Origin: an uncultured Enterobacteriaceae bacterium
GTDB taxonomy: Bacteria > Pseudomonadota > Gammaproteobacteria > Enterobacterales > Enterobacteriaceae
Reading direction: 5' to 3'
Assembly (NCBI GenBank): GCA_936920625.1
Contig: CAKZHC010000010.1
Location: forward strand, 150,540 to 214,539
Length of the DNA stretch: 64,000 bases
Position numbers and translations under genes: made by a program. This document shows positions 17,681-26,726 of this stretch, piece by piece. The notes under the pieces are model-generated. The model had not been told where the DNA came from. It was given only the letters and a program-made list of their open reading frames with translations, and did no database searches. Positions within the stretch are counted from its first letter, which is position 1; each line of letters begins with the position of its first letter.

Positions 17681-19330
17681 CTACGCTTTGATTGCGCAGG
17701 TATTGCACTGCTGGTGGATTTGTGCAAAGAAGTCGTTCCCTTTGTCATCGACCAGAATAAAGGCGGGAAAATCTCTGACATCGATTTTCCAGATGGCCTC
17801 CATACCCAGCTCAGGATACTCCACACATTCCAGATGTTTGATGCTCTGTTGCGCTAGTACAGCCGCCGGACCGCCAATGCTCCCAAGATAAAATCCGCCA
17901 TGTTTACGGCAGGCATCAGTAACCTGCTGGCTACGGTTACCCTTTGCCAGCATGATCATACTGGCACCATGGGATTGCAGTAAATCCACATAGGCGTCCA
18001 TGCGCCCCGCTGTAGTCGGCCCAAGGGAGCCAGAGGCATAGCCAGACGGTGTTTTGGCCGGACCGGCATAGTAGATCGGGTGCTCCAGCATATAACGCGG
18101 TAAGCCTTCGCCTCGTTCAATACGTTCTTTTAATTTGGCATGGGCAATATCGCGGGCGACGATAATAGTACCGTTAAGTGACAAGCGGGTTGCAACCGGC
18201 CAGGCTGAAAGCTGATCTAGGATAGCGGACATTGGACGGTTGAGGTCAACGGTGACGACATCGCCTTCACCCTGTTCGCGGAGTCGGGCCGGGATGTACT
18301 GGCCCGGATTTTGTTCCAGTTTCTCAATCCAGATACCATCACGATTGATTTTGGCTTTAATGTTACGATCTGCCGAGCAGGAGACTCCCATAGCCACCGG
18401 ACATGAGGCTCCGTGACGTGGCAAACGAATAACCCGGATGTCATGGGCGAAATATTTACCACCAAACTGAGCACCTAAACCCAGTCGCTGTGCTTCTTGT
18501 AGCAACGCTTGTTCAAGCTGCTGGTCACGAAACGCCTGACCATGCTCATTGCCTTCAAAAGGCAGGCCATCGTAGTAGTGCGCGGAGGCCAGCTTAACGC
18601 ATTTCAGGGCACTTTCTGCTGAGGTGCCGCCAATCACAAAAGCGATGTGATAAGGGGGACAGGCCGCAGTGCCGAGACTAATCATCTTTTCTGTCAGGTA
18701 GTTTTGCAATCTGGCCGGGGTCAGCAGTGCTCTGGTCTCCTGGTAAAGATAAGTTTTATTGGCGGAGCCGCCGCCTTTGGCAATGCACAGGAAGTGGTAT
18801 TCATCACCATCTGTACTATACAGGTCGATCTGAGCGGGAAGGTTAGTGCCCGTATTGACTTCTTTATACATGTCCAGTGCAACATTCTGCGAATAGCGTA
18901 AATTATCCTCAGTGTAAGTCTGATAAACCCCAAGCGAGAGTGCTGCCTCATCACTCCCCCCCGTCCAGACTTGTTGCCCTTTTTTGCCCATGATGATTGC
19001 TGTGCCGGTATCCTGGCAGGTGGGCAGAATACCTTTGGCGGCGATTTCTGAATTTCTGAGGAATTGTAACGCAACATAGTGATCATTCGGGCTGGCCTCG
19101 GGGTCATCGAGAATTGCTGCTACCTGTTTCTGGTGTTTAGCACGCAGCAAAAAAGCTGCATCGTGAAAGGCCTGGCGAGCCATCAGCGTTAATGCCTGAG
19201 GGGCGATTTTCAGGATGTCCCTCCCCTCGAAGCGGGCGACAGAAATATGATCACGGCTTAGAAGATAGTATTCGGTATCATCACCAGTCAGCGGGAAGGG
19301 AGGTTGGTAGTAAAAGGGTTTATCAGCCAT
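17681..19330 (-). CDS. fumA: Class I (4Fe-4S) fumarate hydratase
   Basis: This iron-sulfur fumarase interconverts fumarate and malate in the TCA cycle. It is 549 residues, matching FumA/FumB of E. coli (548). The cluster cysteines fall at the E. coli positions C105 (PTCQDTGT), C224 (AACPPYH) and C318 (GVSCSADR). The C-terminal class I beta domain holds YAGPAKTPSGYASGSLGPTTAGRMD in two adjoining parts. No fumC follows. FumA and FumB are about 90% identical in E. coli, so the A/B choice is by default. The stop is TAG. Confidence 0.93.
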   Translation of the reverse strand: MADKPFYYQPPFPLTGDDTEYYLLSRDHISVARFEGRDILKIAPQALTLMARQAFHDAAFLLRAKHQKQVAAILDDPEASPNDHYVALQFLRNSEIAAKGILPTCQDTGTAIIMGKKGQQVWTGGSDEAALSLGVYQTYTEDNLRYSQNVALDMYKEVNTGTNLPAQIDLYSTDGDEYHFLCIAKGGGSANKTYLYQETRALLTPARLQNYLTEKMISLGTAACPPYHIAFVIGGTSAESALKCVKLASAHYYDGLPFEGNEHGQAFRDQQLEQALLQEAQRLGLGAQFGGKYFAHDIRVIRLPRHGASCPVAMGVSCSADRNIKAKINRDGIWIEKLEQNPGQYIPARLREQGEGDVVTVDLNRPMSAILDQLSAWPVATRLSLNGTIIVARDIAHAKLKERIERGEGLPRYMLEHPIYYAGPAKTPSGYASGSLGPTTAGRMDAYVDLLQSHGASMIMLAKGNRSQQVTDACRKHGGFYLGSIGGPAAVLAQQSIKHLECVEYPELGMEAIWKIDVRDFPAFILVDDKGNDFFAQIHQQCNTCAIKA

Positions 19331-19891
19331 TTTTGCTCACTTAACTTGTCACAGGTGCGGCCGGATAACAGATGGCCGGTGTGATTAAAACAATCGATTT
19401 TGTATTTGTTACTCCGCCATTCATTGTGGCGGGGCGTTCAATAACAGCGGGCAGGAGGAGAATAACATGATTATAACCTGAACATCACCACCATTCCGGA
19501 ATATCCGATTACAGCCAGTGCTGTAAATGGGAAAATGGTGGCAGTAATAATATAAAAAACGGGAATAGTTGGCAGAGTGCGTTACTATGCCTGCCTGGTA
19601 AAGAGCAAAGTATCGAATGCCATGGGCGGATCATCGATGGCTGGGGCTGGAAGAAAGTCACTAATCTGGCAGCCGCCACTGGTGACGCCAGCTACGAAAT
19701 CGTCAGAAAAAATCTGTTGTGTTTTCCTCGTGCATCGTGCTGGATGGCATTTAAGGGTGGTAGTACTGCTTGCCAGTGTTCACAATCATAATTATACATC
19801 GCCTCCAGTGATCTCTGCTTAATAAAGACCACAACTGGCTGTACTTCAGCACTTGTCCTCTAGCCTGAAAAATCAGGCTAGATCAGGAAGT
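19331..19891. other. Eroded accessory DNA downstream of fkbM
   Basis: About 560 bp without an intact gene. On the plus strand, two consecutive readable stretches abut at an A-run near 19551: ITTIPEYPITASAVNGKMVA (about 19484-19543), then in another frame a stretch containing IIDGWGWKKVTNLAAATGDA (about 19630-19690). Together they look like one small gene broken by a frameshift in the A-run. I do not recognise the family. Confidence 0.35.
19861..19880. terminator. Hairpin after the fkbM-type gene
   Basis: TAGCCTGA (19861-19868) pairs with TCAGGCTA (19873-19880) across a 4-base loop, 11 bp past the fkbM stop. There is no clear U-tract on either side, so termination is only likely. Confidence 0.4.
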
Positions 19892-20717
19892 TTAGTCAAT
19901 CCAGCGGCTAAAATATTTTTTATCAATTAACGTTATTTTTTCATTTGGAATTATGAAGATATCATTTGTTCCAGATTTTTTATATTTATTGAGAAGTAAA
20001 GCTTTGTTTGATCTTTTGAGTATTTTTGTATAAAAAATTTGGGCGATCTTTTGTAAAAGCGAGATTGAGGATATAAATGCCCTTCTTTGATGTGTGGAAG
20101 TGATGAAGTATACGGAATAATTCTTAAATATCTTTTGAAAGGTATTCTGGAAGCCAGACATGACATTCCTGTCATTATATTCCATTACAATAAAAGGTCT
20201 GTCACGAATAATGGTTTCTTTAATTCCATCTAAAACATATAACTCATGACCTTCAACATCTATCTTGATAAAATTAATATTTTTAATTGAATTTTCTTTA
20301 AAAAATCTATCCCCAGATACAAGATACAACTTGTATAGCCTCATAACGTTGTGTTTCTGGGTGGTTTTCTAGTGTTGAAGCACCGATATTACCAGAAGTG
20401 TTAAATTTTATTGTCGATTTAGTGGTTTTATTAGATATTGCAACATTAAAAGGCTGAATGTTTTTTATGAAATTTTGCTCTATGTTTTTAGTAAAGATAG
20501 AATAAGTGAAAGGGACTGGCTCGAAGGCAAAGAGTTTTCTAACATGCTGACTGATTGGTACAGCATGGTTACCAATATTGGCACCGATATCCAAAAAGAC
20601 AGGACGTTCTATTTTGTCAAGTACAGAGGTTATTAGTTCGATATTTGTTTTTTCGTACACTCCATGTGAGATAATATTTTTTGAAATCGTATCGTCTTTA
20701 ACACAGTCAATCTTCAC
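19892..20717 (-). pseudogene. FkbM-family methyltransferase broken by a 7-bp tandem duplication
   Basis: FkbM enzymes are SAM-dependent O-methyltransferases often found in polysaccharide gene clusters. The N-terminal half (20307-20717, GTG start after GGTCAGGGG) has the SAM-binding motif VFLDIGANIGNHAV near residue 40. The C-terminal half (from 20344) has the hallmark NFIKIDVEGHELYVLDG. The frames separate at GATACAAGATACAA (20316-20329), an exact doubling of a 7-bp unit. Removing one copy restores QVVSGDRFF and a single 272-codon frame. The gene is visibly richer in A+T than the housekeeping genes around it, which suggests acquisition. The target glycan is unknown. Confidence 0.8.
20316..20329. 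repeat. 7-bp tandem duplication (GATACAA x2) in the fkbM-type gene
   Basis: Two adjoining copies of GATACAA. One copy fits the family alignment; the second causes the frameshift. With only two copies, slippage back would be rare but possible. Confidence 0.9.
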
Positions 20718-20777
20718 CCCTGACCATTATCATCCAGGGGCTGTGAGCAATAATATCTATTGGAGTAAGATACAGAT

Positions 20778-21371
20778 TCAACCAGTAAGAAACTGTTTTG
20801 TGGCTTGTCTGGCTTGGTTTAGCAGCCCGTCGTAATGTTGTGCCTCAATATTAATGTCCACCTCAAGTGTGTTACAGAGCAGTTCAACCCGTGAATCTGT
20901 TACACCGCAATATCCGGCAATGCCAGTATTTAGGCAATTTTGGATATTCACATCATATTCTCTTTTGGTGAATATATAATGATCCTCTCCCACTAATCCA
21001 ATCCAGAGTATTTTGCTGGCTGGGGGGGTGGCGCCTTCGCCGTAGCTGATGCCGTTGTTCCATACCTTGTCAATATAGCCTTTGAGAATAGCGGGCAGTG
21101 AACACCACCATACTGGGAAGATAATAACCAGCGGCACGTCTTCAGACAGCTGACTGGCATACTCCCTGACGGCGGGGCTGTACATTTTTTTGGAATCATT
21201 CCAGTCAGGTTCATCCTCTTTCCATAGAACAGGGTTGAAATCTAAACGGTAGAGGTCGGTCTCGTGAACGGTGAGCCCCCTGTCCGATATGACCTGTTTA
21301 ACAGCGGATACCACTTTAGCCGTGAGGCTGTCCTGCCGTGGATGAGCCCAGATTAAATTTACTTTTTGCAT
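20778..21371 (-). CDS. Flavodoxin-fold NAD(P)H oxidoreductase
   Basis: A 197-residue cytoplasmic protein of the Flavodoxin_2 family (KefF/MdaB/YwrO-like quinone reductases). Typical elements are IWAHPRQDSLTAKVV at residues 8-22, the FMN/FAD-binding loop PVWWCSLPAILKGYIDKVW near 86-104, and YGEGATPPASK near 110. It probably performs two-electron reduction of quinones or electrophiles with NAD(P)H. No potassium-efflux partner (kefC) is adjacent, so KefF is not assigned. It lies upstream of the fkbM-type gene in the same direction, within the accessory segment. Confidence 0.8.
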   Translation of the reverse strand: MQKVNLIWAHPRQDSLTAKVVSAVKQVISDRGLTVHETDLYRLDFNPVLWKEDEPDWNDSKKMYSPAVREYASQLSEDVPLVIIFPVWWCSLPAILKGYIDKVWNNGISYGEGATPPASKILWIGLVGEDHYIFTKREYDVNIQNCLNTGIAGYCGVTDSRVELLCNTLEVDINIEAQHYDGLLNQARQATKQFLTG

Positions 21372-21690
21372 TCACGACTCCTTTTCAATAGTTCCTATTA
21401 AAATTTTCACACCGCAAAGTGGGCAGTCATCAAATACAATATCACGGTTATCGGCCTGCAGGATCAATGGCAGAAAGTGACAAAGATATGATTTCAGTAT
21501 GTGCTAAAAAAACGAATAATTAATACGATCAGCGGCATCAACGATCACCCTGCTATACCCTATGTAATTCTCCCATCTTAACAGGTCTGACATTACTGTT
21601 TTTTAGGTATTGTCAGTCTTATAACTCGTCGGCAGGCGCCGGCGGGCAGCTTAAATAAACTCTGATGGAGGCAGCAGAACTGAACTGGTT
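21372..21690. other. Divergent spacer in the accessory segment
   Basis: About 320 bp between the oxidoreductase and the STAND gene, presumably carrying both promoters. Nothing else is recognised. A GGAGG lies 20 bases before the STAND start, too far to serve it directly. Confidence 0.4.
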
Positions 21691-23967
21691 ATGATGTTCA
21701 ATCTTCACACACTCGGCTGGTATAATTTTCAAAGATTATGTTTAACGATTATGAGTGAGGTCTTAGGGCAGACCTTGTCTAGTTTTTTAAGCTCGCACGA
21801 TGGCGGACGTGATGGCGCCTTTGAGGGTATATGGAAGCCTGCTAAGAATGCGCCACAATTAGAGGGTAAGTTTGTTATTCAATGTAAATTTACCAGCAAG
21901 CAGGGAAAAGGGTTACAGCTATCTGATATTAAAGATGAGACAGAAAAAGCAGTACGTCTGGTTCAGAATAAACGTTGTGATATTTACGTCTTAATGACTA
22001 ATGCAGGCGTGTCCGGCGCTCTCCACGAGAAGCTATGTGATCTCCTTATTCGGGCAGGCGTTAAACACCCGCTGATATTAGGCGAAACATGGATAGTGGA
22101 CCAAATTCTTAAAAATAAGATCCTCCGCCTGTATGTTCCAAGAGTTTACGGTTTAGGTGATCTGTCTCAAATACTTGATGAGCGTGCCTATGCTCAGGGA
22201 AAGGCCCTGCTGGAATCGATGCGGGATGATCTGAAAAAGTTTGTCATTACCGATGCATATAATAAGGCTGCCTGTGCGTTAGCAGAGTATAACTATGTTC
22301 TGCTAATTGGCGAACCGGCAGCAGGTAAGACGACAATCGCCTCTGCGCTGGCAATGGCAGCGGCAGATAACTGGCAGCTCTCTGTTATGAAATTAGATCA
22401 TCCACAAGATATGGAGCACTGGAATCCAGACGAACCATCACAATTTTTCTGGATAGATGATGCATTTGGCGTGACCCAGTACCAAAGTCATCTGGCTGAC
22501 AGGTGGAATAGGGTCTTATCAAAGATGAAGACGATGCTCAGCAGAGGTGGGAAAATCGTGATGACCTCTCGTGATTATATTTACAACAGTGCCATATCTG
22601 CACTGAAATCAGGCGCCTTCCCCCTGTTTCGGCAAAGTCAGGTTATTGTTAACGTTCAGGCGTTAACGGCACGGGAACGACGTGAAATTCTCTATAATCA
22701 CTTGCGTATGGGGACACAACCTCAATGCTTTCTGGCAGTCGTTAAAAAACATCTGGAGAAAGTGGCTGACCATCCAAGATTCATTCCGGAGATTGCCAGA
22801 CGTTTAGCAGCCCCTTTTTTCACAAAGTCAGTCACGATTTATGAGAAGGAATTACTCGATTTTGTCGAAAAACGGGAGTCTGTTTTGGTGGAGATATTAC
22901 AAGGTCTTGATGCAGACAGCAGCGCGGCTTTAGCGCTTATCTATATGCGTAATGGACAGTTAACTGGCCTGAGTAAATTAACCGGGACAGAATCTGATGC
23001 GCTCATGCGTTTGCAAAGCGATTGGGGCCGATGCCTCAGGGCGCTACAGGCACTCGAAGGGAGTCTTGTCATTCGGGTAGACGAAAACCATCACGATATC
23101 TGGAAATTTAAGCATCCGACTATCGGTGATGCATATGCCCAACTGTTAGGAAACAATCGTGAGCTGCTCGATATTTTTATCCAGGGTAGCTCCGCTGTAA
23201 AGTTGATGGAACAAGTCACCTGTGGAGACATGGGGATTAAAAATGCCGTTATTTTACCAGCTCTCCTGTTTAAGCCTGTCGCAGAGAAGATCACATTCGC
23301 TCAAGTATATGCTGAATCAGGGTTCTCCAGGTATGAAGCCCTGGCCAAAATTTACCAGTTTTTGATTGAACGTTGTGCCAGTGAGTTTCTTGTACTGTAC
23401 ATCCAAATGAACCCGGCGATTCTGCATAATATTTCATTGCTTGTGCTTCCGTTATATCGCTCAAAAGAGGTTAATCTTGCTGCTCGTCTCGATAAATTTG
23501 GCATTTTGCCCGGTTTTTTCAGAGAAAAAATAGTGGAACGCATTATGGAACTGGCAGGGAGAGGACAGGATCTCGATATATTCTTATACGACCAGCCGCG
23601 AGGTTTACTGACATCCGGAGAAATAGAACGCATCCGACAACGGGTGTTTAATGAGCTGATTCCTAATTTAGAAAACGTATTTGATGATTTAGTATTTAAT
23701 TATCCAGATAGTGTCTATCCTAGTGAATATATGGACGGCTTTGAAAATGTCTTGCACGGCCTCCAATATGAATTTGGTGATGATGATCATATTCAACTTA
23801 TCACCGATAATCTTCTCATCCGTGTTAACGAGTGGGTTGATGAAAAAACACGGGAAGATGAAGAACAAAAAAATCAAACAACTTTTCGTCAGCCAGAGAA
23901 ACATGAGCACAGCCATCCTACTACGGAGCGATCTATTTTTGATGATGTTGATCAGATTGAGGAGTAA
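21691..23967 (+). CDS. Restriction-endonuclease-like STAND NTPase, candidate defence protein
   Basis: The 758-residue protein has three regions. Residues 1-150 are a PD-(D/E)xK, Mrr-like nuclease domain: HDGGRDGAF (36-44, D41) and FVIQCKFTS (61-69, with Q64 and K66 as the QxK pair). Residues 190-400 are a P-loop NTPase of the nSTAND3 type: Walker A GEPAAGKTT (207-215), Walker B FFWIDDAFG (252-260) and a TSRDY motif (292-296). Residues 400-758 are a helical region with no motif I recognise and a hydrophilic tail. STAND proteins with an N-terminal nuclease typically sense an invader and then cut DNA. It is intact, unlike its accessory neighbours. The target is unknown. ATG 21691 or 21694 could start it. 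Confidence 0.8.
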   Translation: MMFNLHTLGWYNFQRLCLTIMSEVLGQTLSSFLSSHDGGRDGAFEGIWKPAKNAPQLEGKFVIQCKFTSKQGKGLQLSDIKDETEKAVRLVQNKRCDIYVLMTNAGVSGALHEKLCDLLIRAGVKHPLILGETWIVDQILKNKILRLYVPRVYGLGDLSQILDERAYAQGKALLESMRDDLKKFVITDAYNKAACALAEYNYVLLIGEPAAGKTTIASALAMAAADNWQLSVMKLDHPQDMEHWNPDEPSQFFWIDDAFGVTQYQSHLADRWNRVLSKMKTMLSRGGKIVMTSRDYIYNSAISALKSGAFPLFRQSQVIVNVQALTARERREILYNHLRMGTQPQCFLAVVKKHLEKVADHPRFIPEIARRLAAPFFTKSVTIYEKELLDFVEKRESVLVEILQGLDADSSAALALIYMRNGQLTGLSKLTGTESDALMRLQSDWGRCLRALQALEGSLVIRVDENHHDIWKFKHPTIGDAYAQLLGNNRELLDIFIQGSSAVKLMEQVTCGDMGIKNAVILPALLFKPVAEKITFAQVYAESGFSRYEALAKIYQFLIERCASEFLVLYIQMNPAILHNISLLVLPLYRSKEVNLAARLDKFGILPGFFREKIVERIMELAGRGQDLDIFLYDQPRGLLTSGEIERIRQRVFNELIPNLENVFDDLVFNYPDSVYPSEYMDGFENVLHGLQYEFGDDDHIQLITDNLLIRVNEWVDEKTREDEEQKNQTTFRQPEKHEHSHPTTERSIFDDVDQIEE

Positions 23968-24194
23968 TGAATAGGGGCACCAGGTGGCACACGCACCGGC
24001 ACTTTTTTACAGGTGTACTGATAATGGATCTGAAACTCTATGAAAATAACACCCACGCTACTGCGTGGATGTTGGATAGTTTTCTCGTTTTCCTGAGCGA
24101 GGCGGCGATAGCTGAAAACCGCAGACGTTATTCAGACGTTAAACAGAAAATTCATTACATCACCATCTTTGACAATGTACTCTTTACCCTCTGA
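23967..24194 (+). CDS. Small hypothetical frame overlapping the STAND stop
   Basis: A 75-residue frame whose ATG overlaps the preceding TAA (TAATG), an arrangement that permits translational coupling. Its last 63 bp run antisense into the 3' end of ychF, which argues against strong selection on it. The stretch from residue 20 (MDLKLYENNTHATAWMLD) looks more protein-like than the rest. I do not recognise it. It may be a remnant of a second gene in the STAND operon or chance. Confidence 0.25.
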   Translation: MNRGTRWHTHRHFFTGVLIMDLKLYENNTHATAWMLDSFLVFLSEAAIAENRRRYSDVKQKIHYITIFDNVLFTL

Positions 24195-25223
24195 ACGTAC
24201 TTTGCCCGCTTCTTTAGTACCCTGTTCACCCTGATAAGTAATGAAGTCGTTGTAACTGATGGTCTGGGCACGAATGAAGCCTTTTTCGAAATCAGTGTGA
24301 ATTTTGCCTGCTGCTTGTGGCGCCGTGGCGCCGACAGGAATGGTCCAAGCCCGCACCTCTTTTACGCCCGCGGTGAAGTAGGTCTGTAGATTGAGCAGCG
24401 AATAACCGGCGCGGATGACGCGGTTTAGCCCGGGCTCTTCCAGCCCCAGTTCTGCCATGAACTCACCACGTTCTTCCTCTTCCAGTCCGGCAATGTCTGA
24501 TTCCACCGACGCACAGACGGGTACAACAATCGACCCCTCCTGCTGGGCTATCACACGAATCTGATCAAGCCAGGGGTTATTGTCAAAACCCGCTTCATCG
24601 ACATTAGCGATGTACATGGTTGGCTTGAGGGTCAGAAAGCTCAGGTAACGGATAGTGGCCTGCTCTTCTTTACTCAGGCCCAGCGCCCGCAGCATGCCTG
24701 CACCGGCCAGATGAGGCAGACATTTCTCAAGAACGACCTGGACATTGCGGGCTTCTTTGTCGCTCCCTTTGGCTTTTTTCTGAGCGCGTTGCAGTGCGCG
24801 TTCGCAGGTGTCGAGGTCGGCCAGGGCCAGTTCGGTGTTGATGGTGTCGATATCCTCGGCCGGGTTAACTTTTCCTGCCACATGGATGATGTTGTCATTG
24901 CTGAAACAGCGCACAACATGGCCAATCGCGTCGGTTTCCCGAATGTTGGTCAAAAACTGATTGCCTAATCCTTCACCTTTTGACGCACCTTTGACCAGAC
25001 CTGCGATGTCAACAAACTCCATGCTGGTTGGGATTACCCGCTGAGGCTTAACAATCTGCGCCAGTTTATCCAGACGTGGATCCGGTACAGGAACGACGCC
25101 AGTGTTTGGCTCGATAGTGCAGAATGGGAAATTGGCCGCTTCAATGCCTGCTTTAGTGAGTGCATTAAACAGGGTGGATTTTCCTACATTGGGCAGCCCG
25201 ACAATACCACATTTAAATCCCAT
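24132..25223 (-). CDS. ychF: Ribosome-binding ATPase YchF
   Basis: YchF is an Obg-family P-loop protein that prefers ATP, binds ribosomes and restrains the oxidative stress response. G1 is GLPNVGKSTLFNALT (residues 8-22), with VDIAGLVKGASKGEGLGNQFL near 68-88. The C-terminal TGS domain ends in EGKEYIVKDGDVMNFLFNV. The length, 363 residues, equals that of E. coli. The usual partner pth lies 220 bp upstream, and the order pth-ychF is as in E. coli. Confidence 0.97.
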   Translation of the reverse strand: MGFKCGIVGLPNVGKSTLFNALTKAGIEAANFPFCTIEPNTGVVPVPDPRLDKLAQIVKPQRVIPTSMEFVDIAGLVKGASKGEGLGNQFLTNIRETDAIGHVVRCFSNDNIIHVAGKVNPAEDIDTINTELALADLDTCERALQRAQKKAKGSDKEARNVQVVLEKCLPHLAGAGMLRALGLSKEEQATIRYLSFLTLKPTMYIANVDEAGFDNNPWLDQIRVIAQQEGSIVVPVCASVESDIAGLEEEERGEFMAELGLEEPGLNRVIRAGYSLLNLQTYFTAGVKEVRAWTIPVGATAPQAAGKIHTDFEKGFIRAQTISYNDFITYQGEQGTKEAGKVRSEGKEYIVKDGDVMNFLFNV

Positions 25224-25443
25224 GCATTAATTACCTTACTTGTTTTGAATCAGGGCGTTACAGTTATGATCACTGTTACTGCCGGAAAAACCTCATATTA
25301 TACATACTATCACAGCCTGTCTGGGGTAGATTTAATTGGTGGTCGGTTAGCACCGGATTAGTCGGATTTCAGGCTGCATTGATGCCAGTCAGAGCAGATG
25401 AGGTCGGGACATAAGTGTAATGCACGGCGATTGATTAGCCTGC

Positions 25444-26037
25444 TTACTCCGGACTTTTAAATGTATGCAGACGATTCATTGCCCTGAGGCGATTTTGTTC
25501 TCCCAGAAATAGTCCGGTACAGCGGGTGGCTTCATCTATAGCTTCATCAATTTGTCTGCGCTCTGCTGCCTGCGGTTTTCCTAATACAAAACCGGTGACT
25601 TTATCGCGCGTTCCAGGGTGGCCAATGCCGATGCGCAGGCGGTGAAAGTCCCGATTATTACCCAGTTTACTAATGATATCTTTTAGACCGTTATGGCCAC
25701 CAGGTCCGCCTCCCTGTTTTAGTCTCGCGATACCTGGCGGCAGATCCAGTTCGTCGTGGGCGACCAGAATCTCTTCGGGGCTATAACGATAAAATGTCGC
25801 CATCGCCGCGACCGCTTTGCCGCTCAGATTCATGAACGCGGTGGGGATGAGCAGTCTTACATCTTCTCCGTCAGACTGTAAACGACCGGTGTAACCAAAA
25901 AACCGGCTCTCTGGTTTGAGGACCTGCGAGTAAAACTGAGCCAGATATTCAACATACCAGGCCCCAGCGTTATGGCGGGTAGCGGCGTATTCCGGGCCGG
26001 GATTAGCAAGACCTACGATTAATTTTATTGCACTCAC
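25444..26037 (-). CDS. pth: Peptidyl-tRNA hydrolase
   Basis: Pth releases tRNA from peptidyl-tRNA that has dropped off ribosomes and is essential. Family motifs are LIVGLANPGPEYAATRHNAG with the catalytic His in TRHNAG, the FMNLSG motif and GGGPGGHNGLKDI. The open frame extends 30 codons further upstream, but homology begins at the GTG 26037 (residues SAIKLIVGLANPG follow), giving 197 residues against 194 in E. coli. GGAA lies 8 bp before that GTG. It diverges from ychH. Confidence 0.95.
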   Translation of the reverse strand: MSAIKLIVGLANPGPEYAATRHNAGAWYVEYLAQFYSQVLKPESRFFGYTGRLQSDGEDVRLLIPTAFMNLSGKAVAAMATFYRYSPEEILVAHDELDLPPGIARLKQGGGPGGHNGLKDIISKLGNNRDFHRLRIGIGHPGTRDKVTGFVLGKPQAAERRQIDEAIDEATRCTGLFLGEQNRLRAMNRLHTFKSPE

Positions 26038-26302
26038 GTTCAGGATTCCGGATGTGTCATTGGTTTTTGGGCGCATGCGCAGTTTACGCCTGGTGATTTC
26101 AGAACTCAAAAGGAAACCGCCTGTCATGGCAGGCAGGGAATATGATTGTGCTCAGAAAAATTGATATTTTTGGCGTAAAGAAACGCTAATGAATATGCTT
26201 ATAATGTGACCGTATTCACAATTGGAACGACCGTTTATTTTTAAACTGACAGCGAGGCAACTTGGGTTGCCGTTATCATCATACTTATGATTGGAGGCAG
26301 TC

Positions 26303-26587
26303 ATGAGGATAAAATATGCTGTTATGCTGGGTAACACTCTGATGGCACTGGGACTGATGCTGATGATGTCGTGTATTGGATTGTCTGTGGTAAGTCAGTC
26401 ACCAGGTTTATCACTGTCGGCCGGGCTGGCGGAGGACGCAATTTTTGGTATTTTTGCTGGCGCTATACTGTGGCTTGTCGGGGCGTGCATTAGTGGCCGG
26501 GAGAAAGTGGCTGATCGTTACTACTGGCTGCGACAATACGGTAATGAGCGCTGCCGTCGCCATTCCGGCGACCATTGTAGTCGCTGA
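26303..26587 (+). CDS. ychH: Small inner-membrane stress protein YchH
   Basis: A 94-residue protein with two membrane segments (about 7-29 and 45-64) and a basic tail (WLRQYGNERCRRHSGDHC) that matches E. coli YchH. The family is linked to stress and biofilm behaviour. ATG 26303 is chosen over an in-frame ATG 12 bp earlier because a GGAGG at 26293-26297 sits at the right spacing for it. Position opposite pth is as in E. coli; the following dauA gene is missing. Confidence 0.88.
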   Translation: MRIKYAVMLGNTLMALGLMLMMSCIGLSVVSQSPGLSLSAGLAEDAIFGIFAGAILWLVGACISGREKVADRYYWLRQYGNERCRRHSGDHCSR

Positions 26588-26701
26588 ATAGTGCTTTTGC
26601 TGATTGTATCTGATATTTCATTATATCAGAGTACTGACAAAGGCATGTTTAGCCGCGATGGTTCTCTTCTGCCTGGAGCCCATAACAGAGAGTGATAAAC
26701 A

Positions 26702-26718
26702 GGATGGTGAGCCCATCC
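26702..26718 (-). terminator. Probable prs terminator
   Basis: GGATGG (26702-26707) pairs with CCATCC (26713-26718), 9 bp past the prs stop on the minus strand, followed by TGTTTATC. The stem is short, so confidence is moderate. Confidence 0.4.
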
Positions 26719-26726
26719 CGTTGTGA

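Noticed and set aside
17442..17708. Minus-strand 88-codon frame as a gene or fumC remnant
   Set aside because: It overlaps the end of fumA, lacks family similarity, and I could not align it convincingly with FumC.
20316..20329. Phase-variable repeat tract in the fkbM-type gene
   Set aside because: There are only two copies of the 7-bp unit. Phase-variable tracts usually have many copies, so this is treated as a mutation.
21691..24194. Complete known Avs or CBASS-type defence system
   Set aside because: The STAND protein is too short for the described Avs proteins, and no cyclase, sensor, methylase or effector gene lies beside it.
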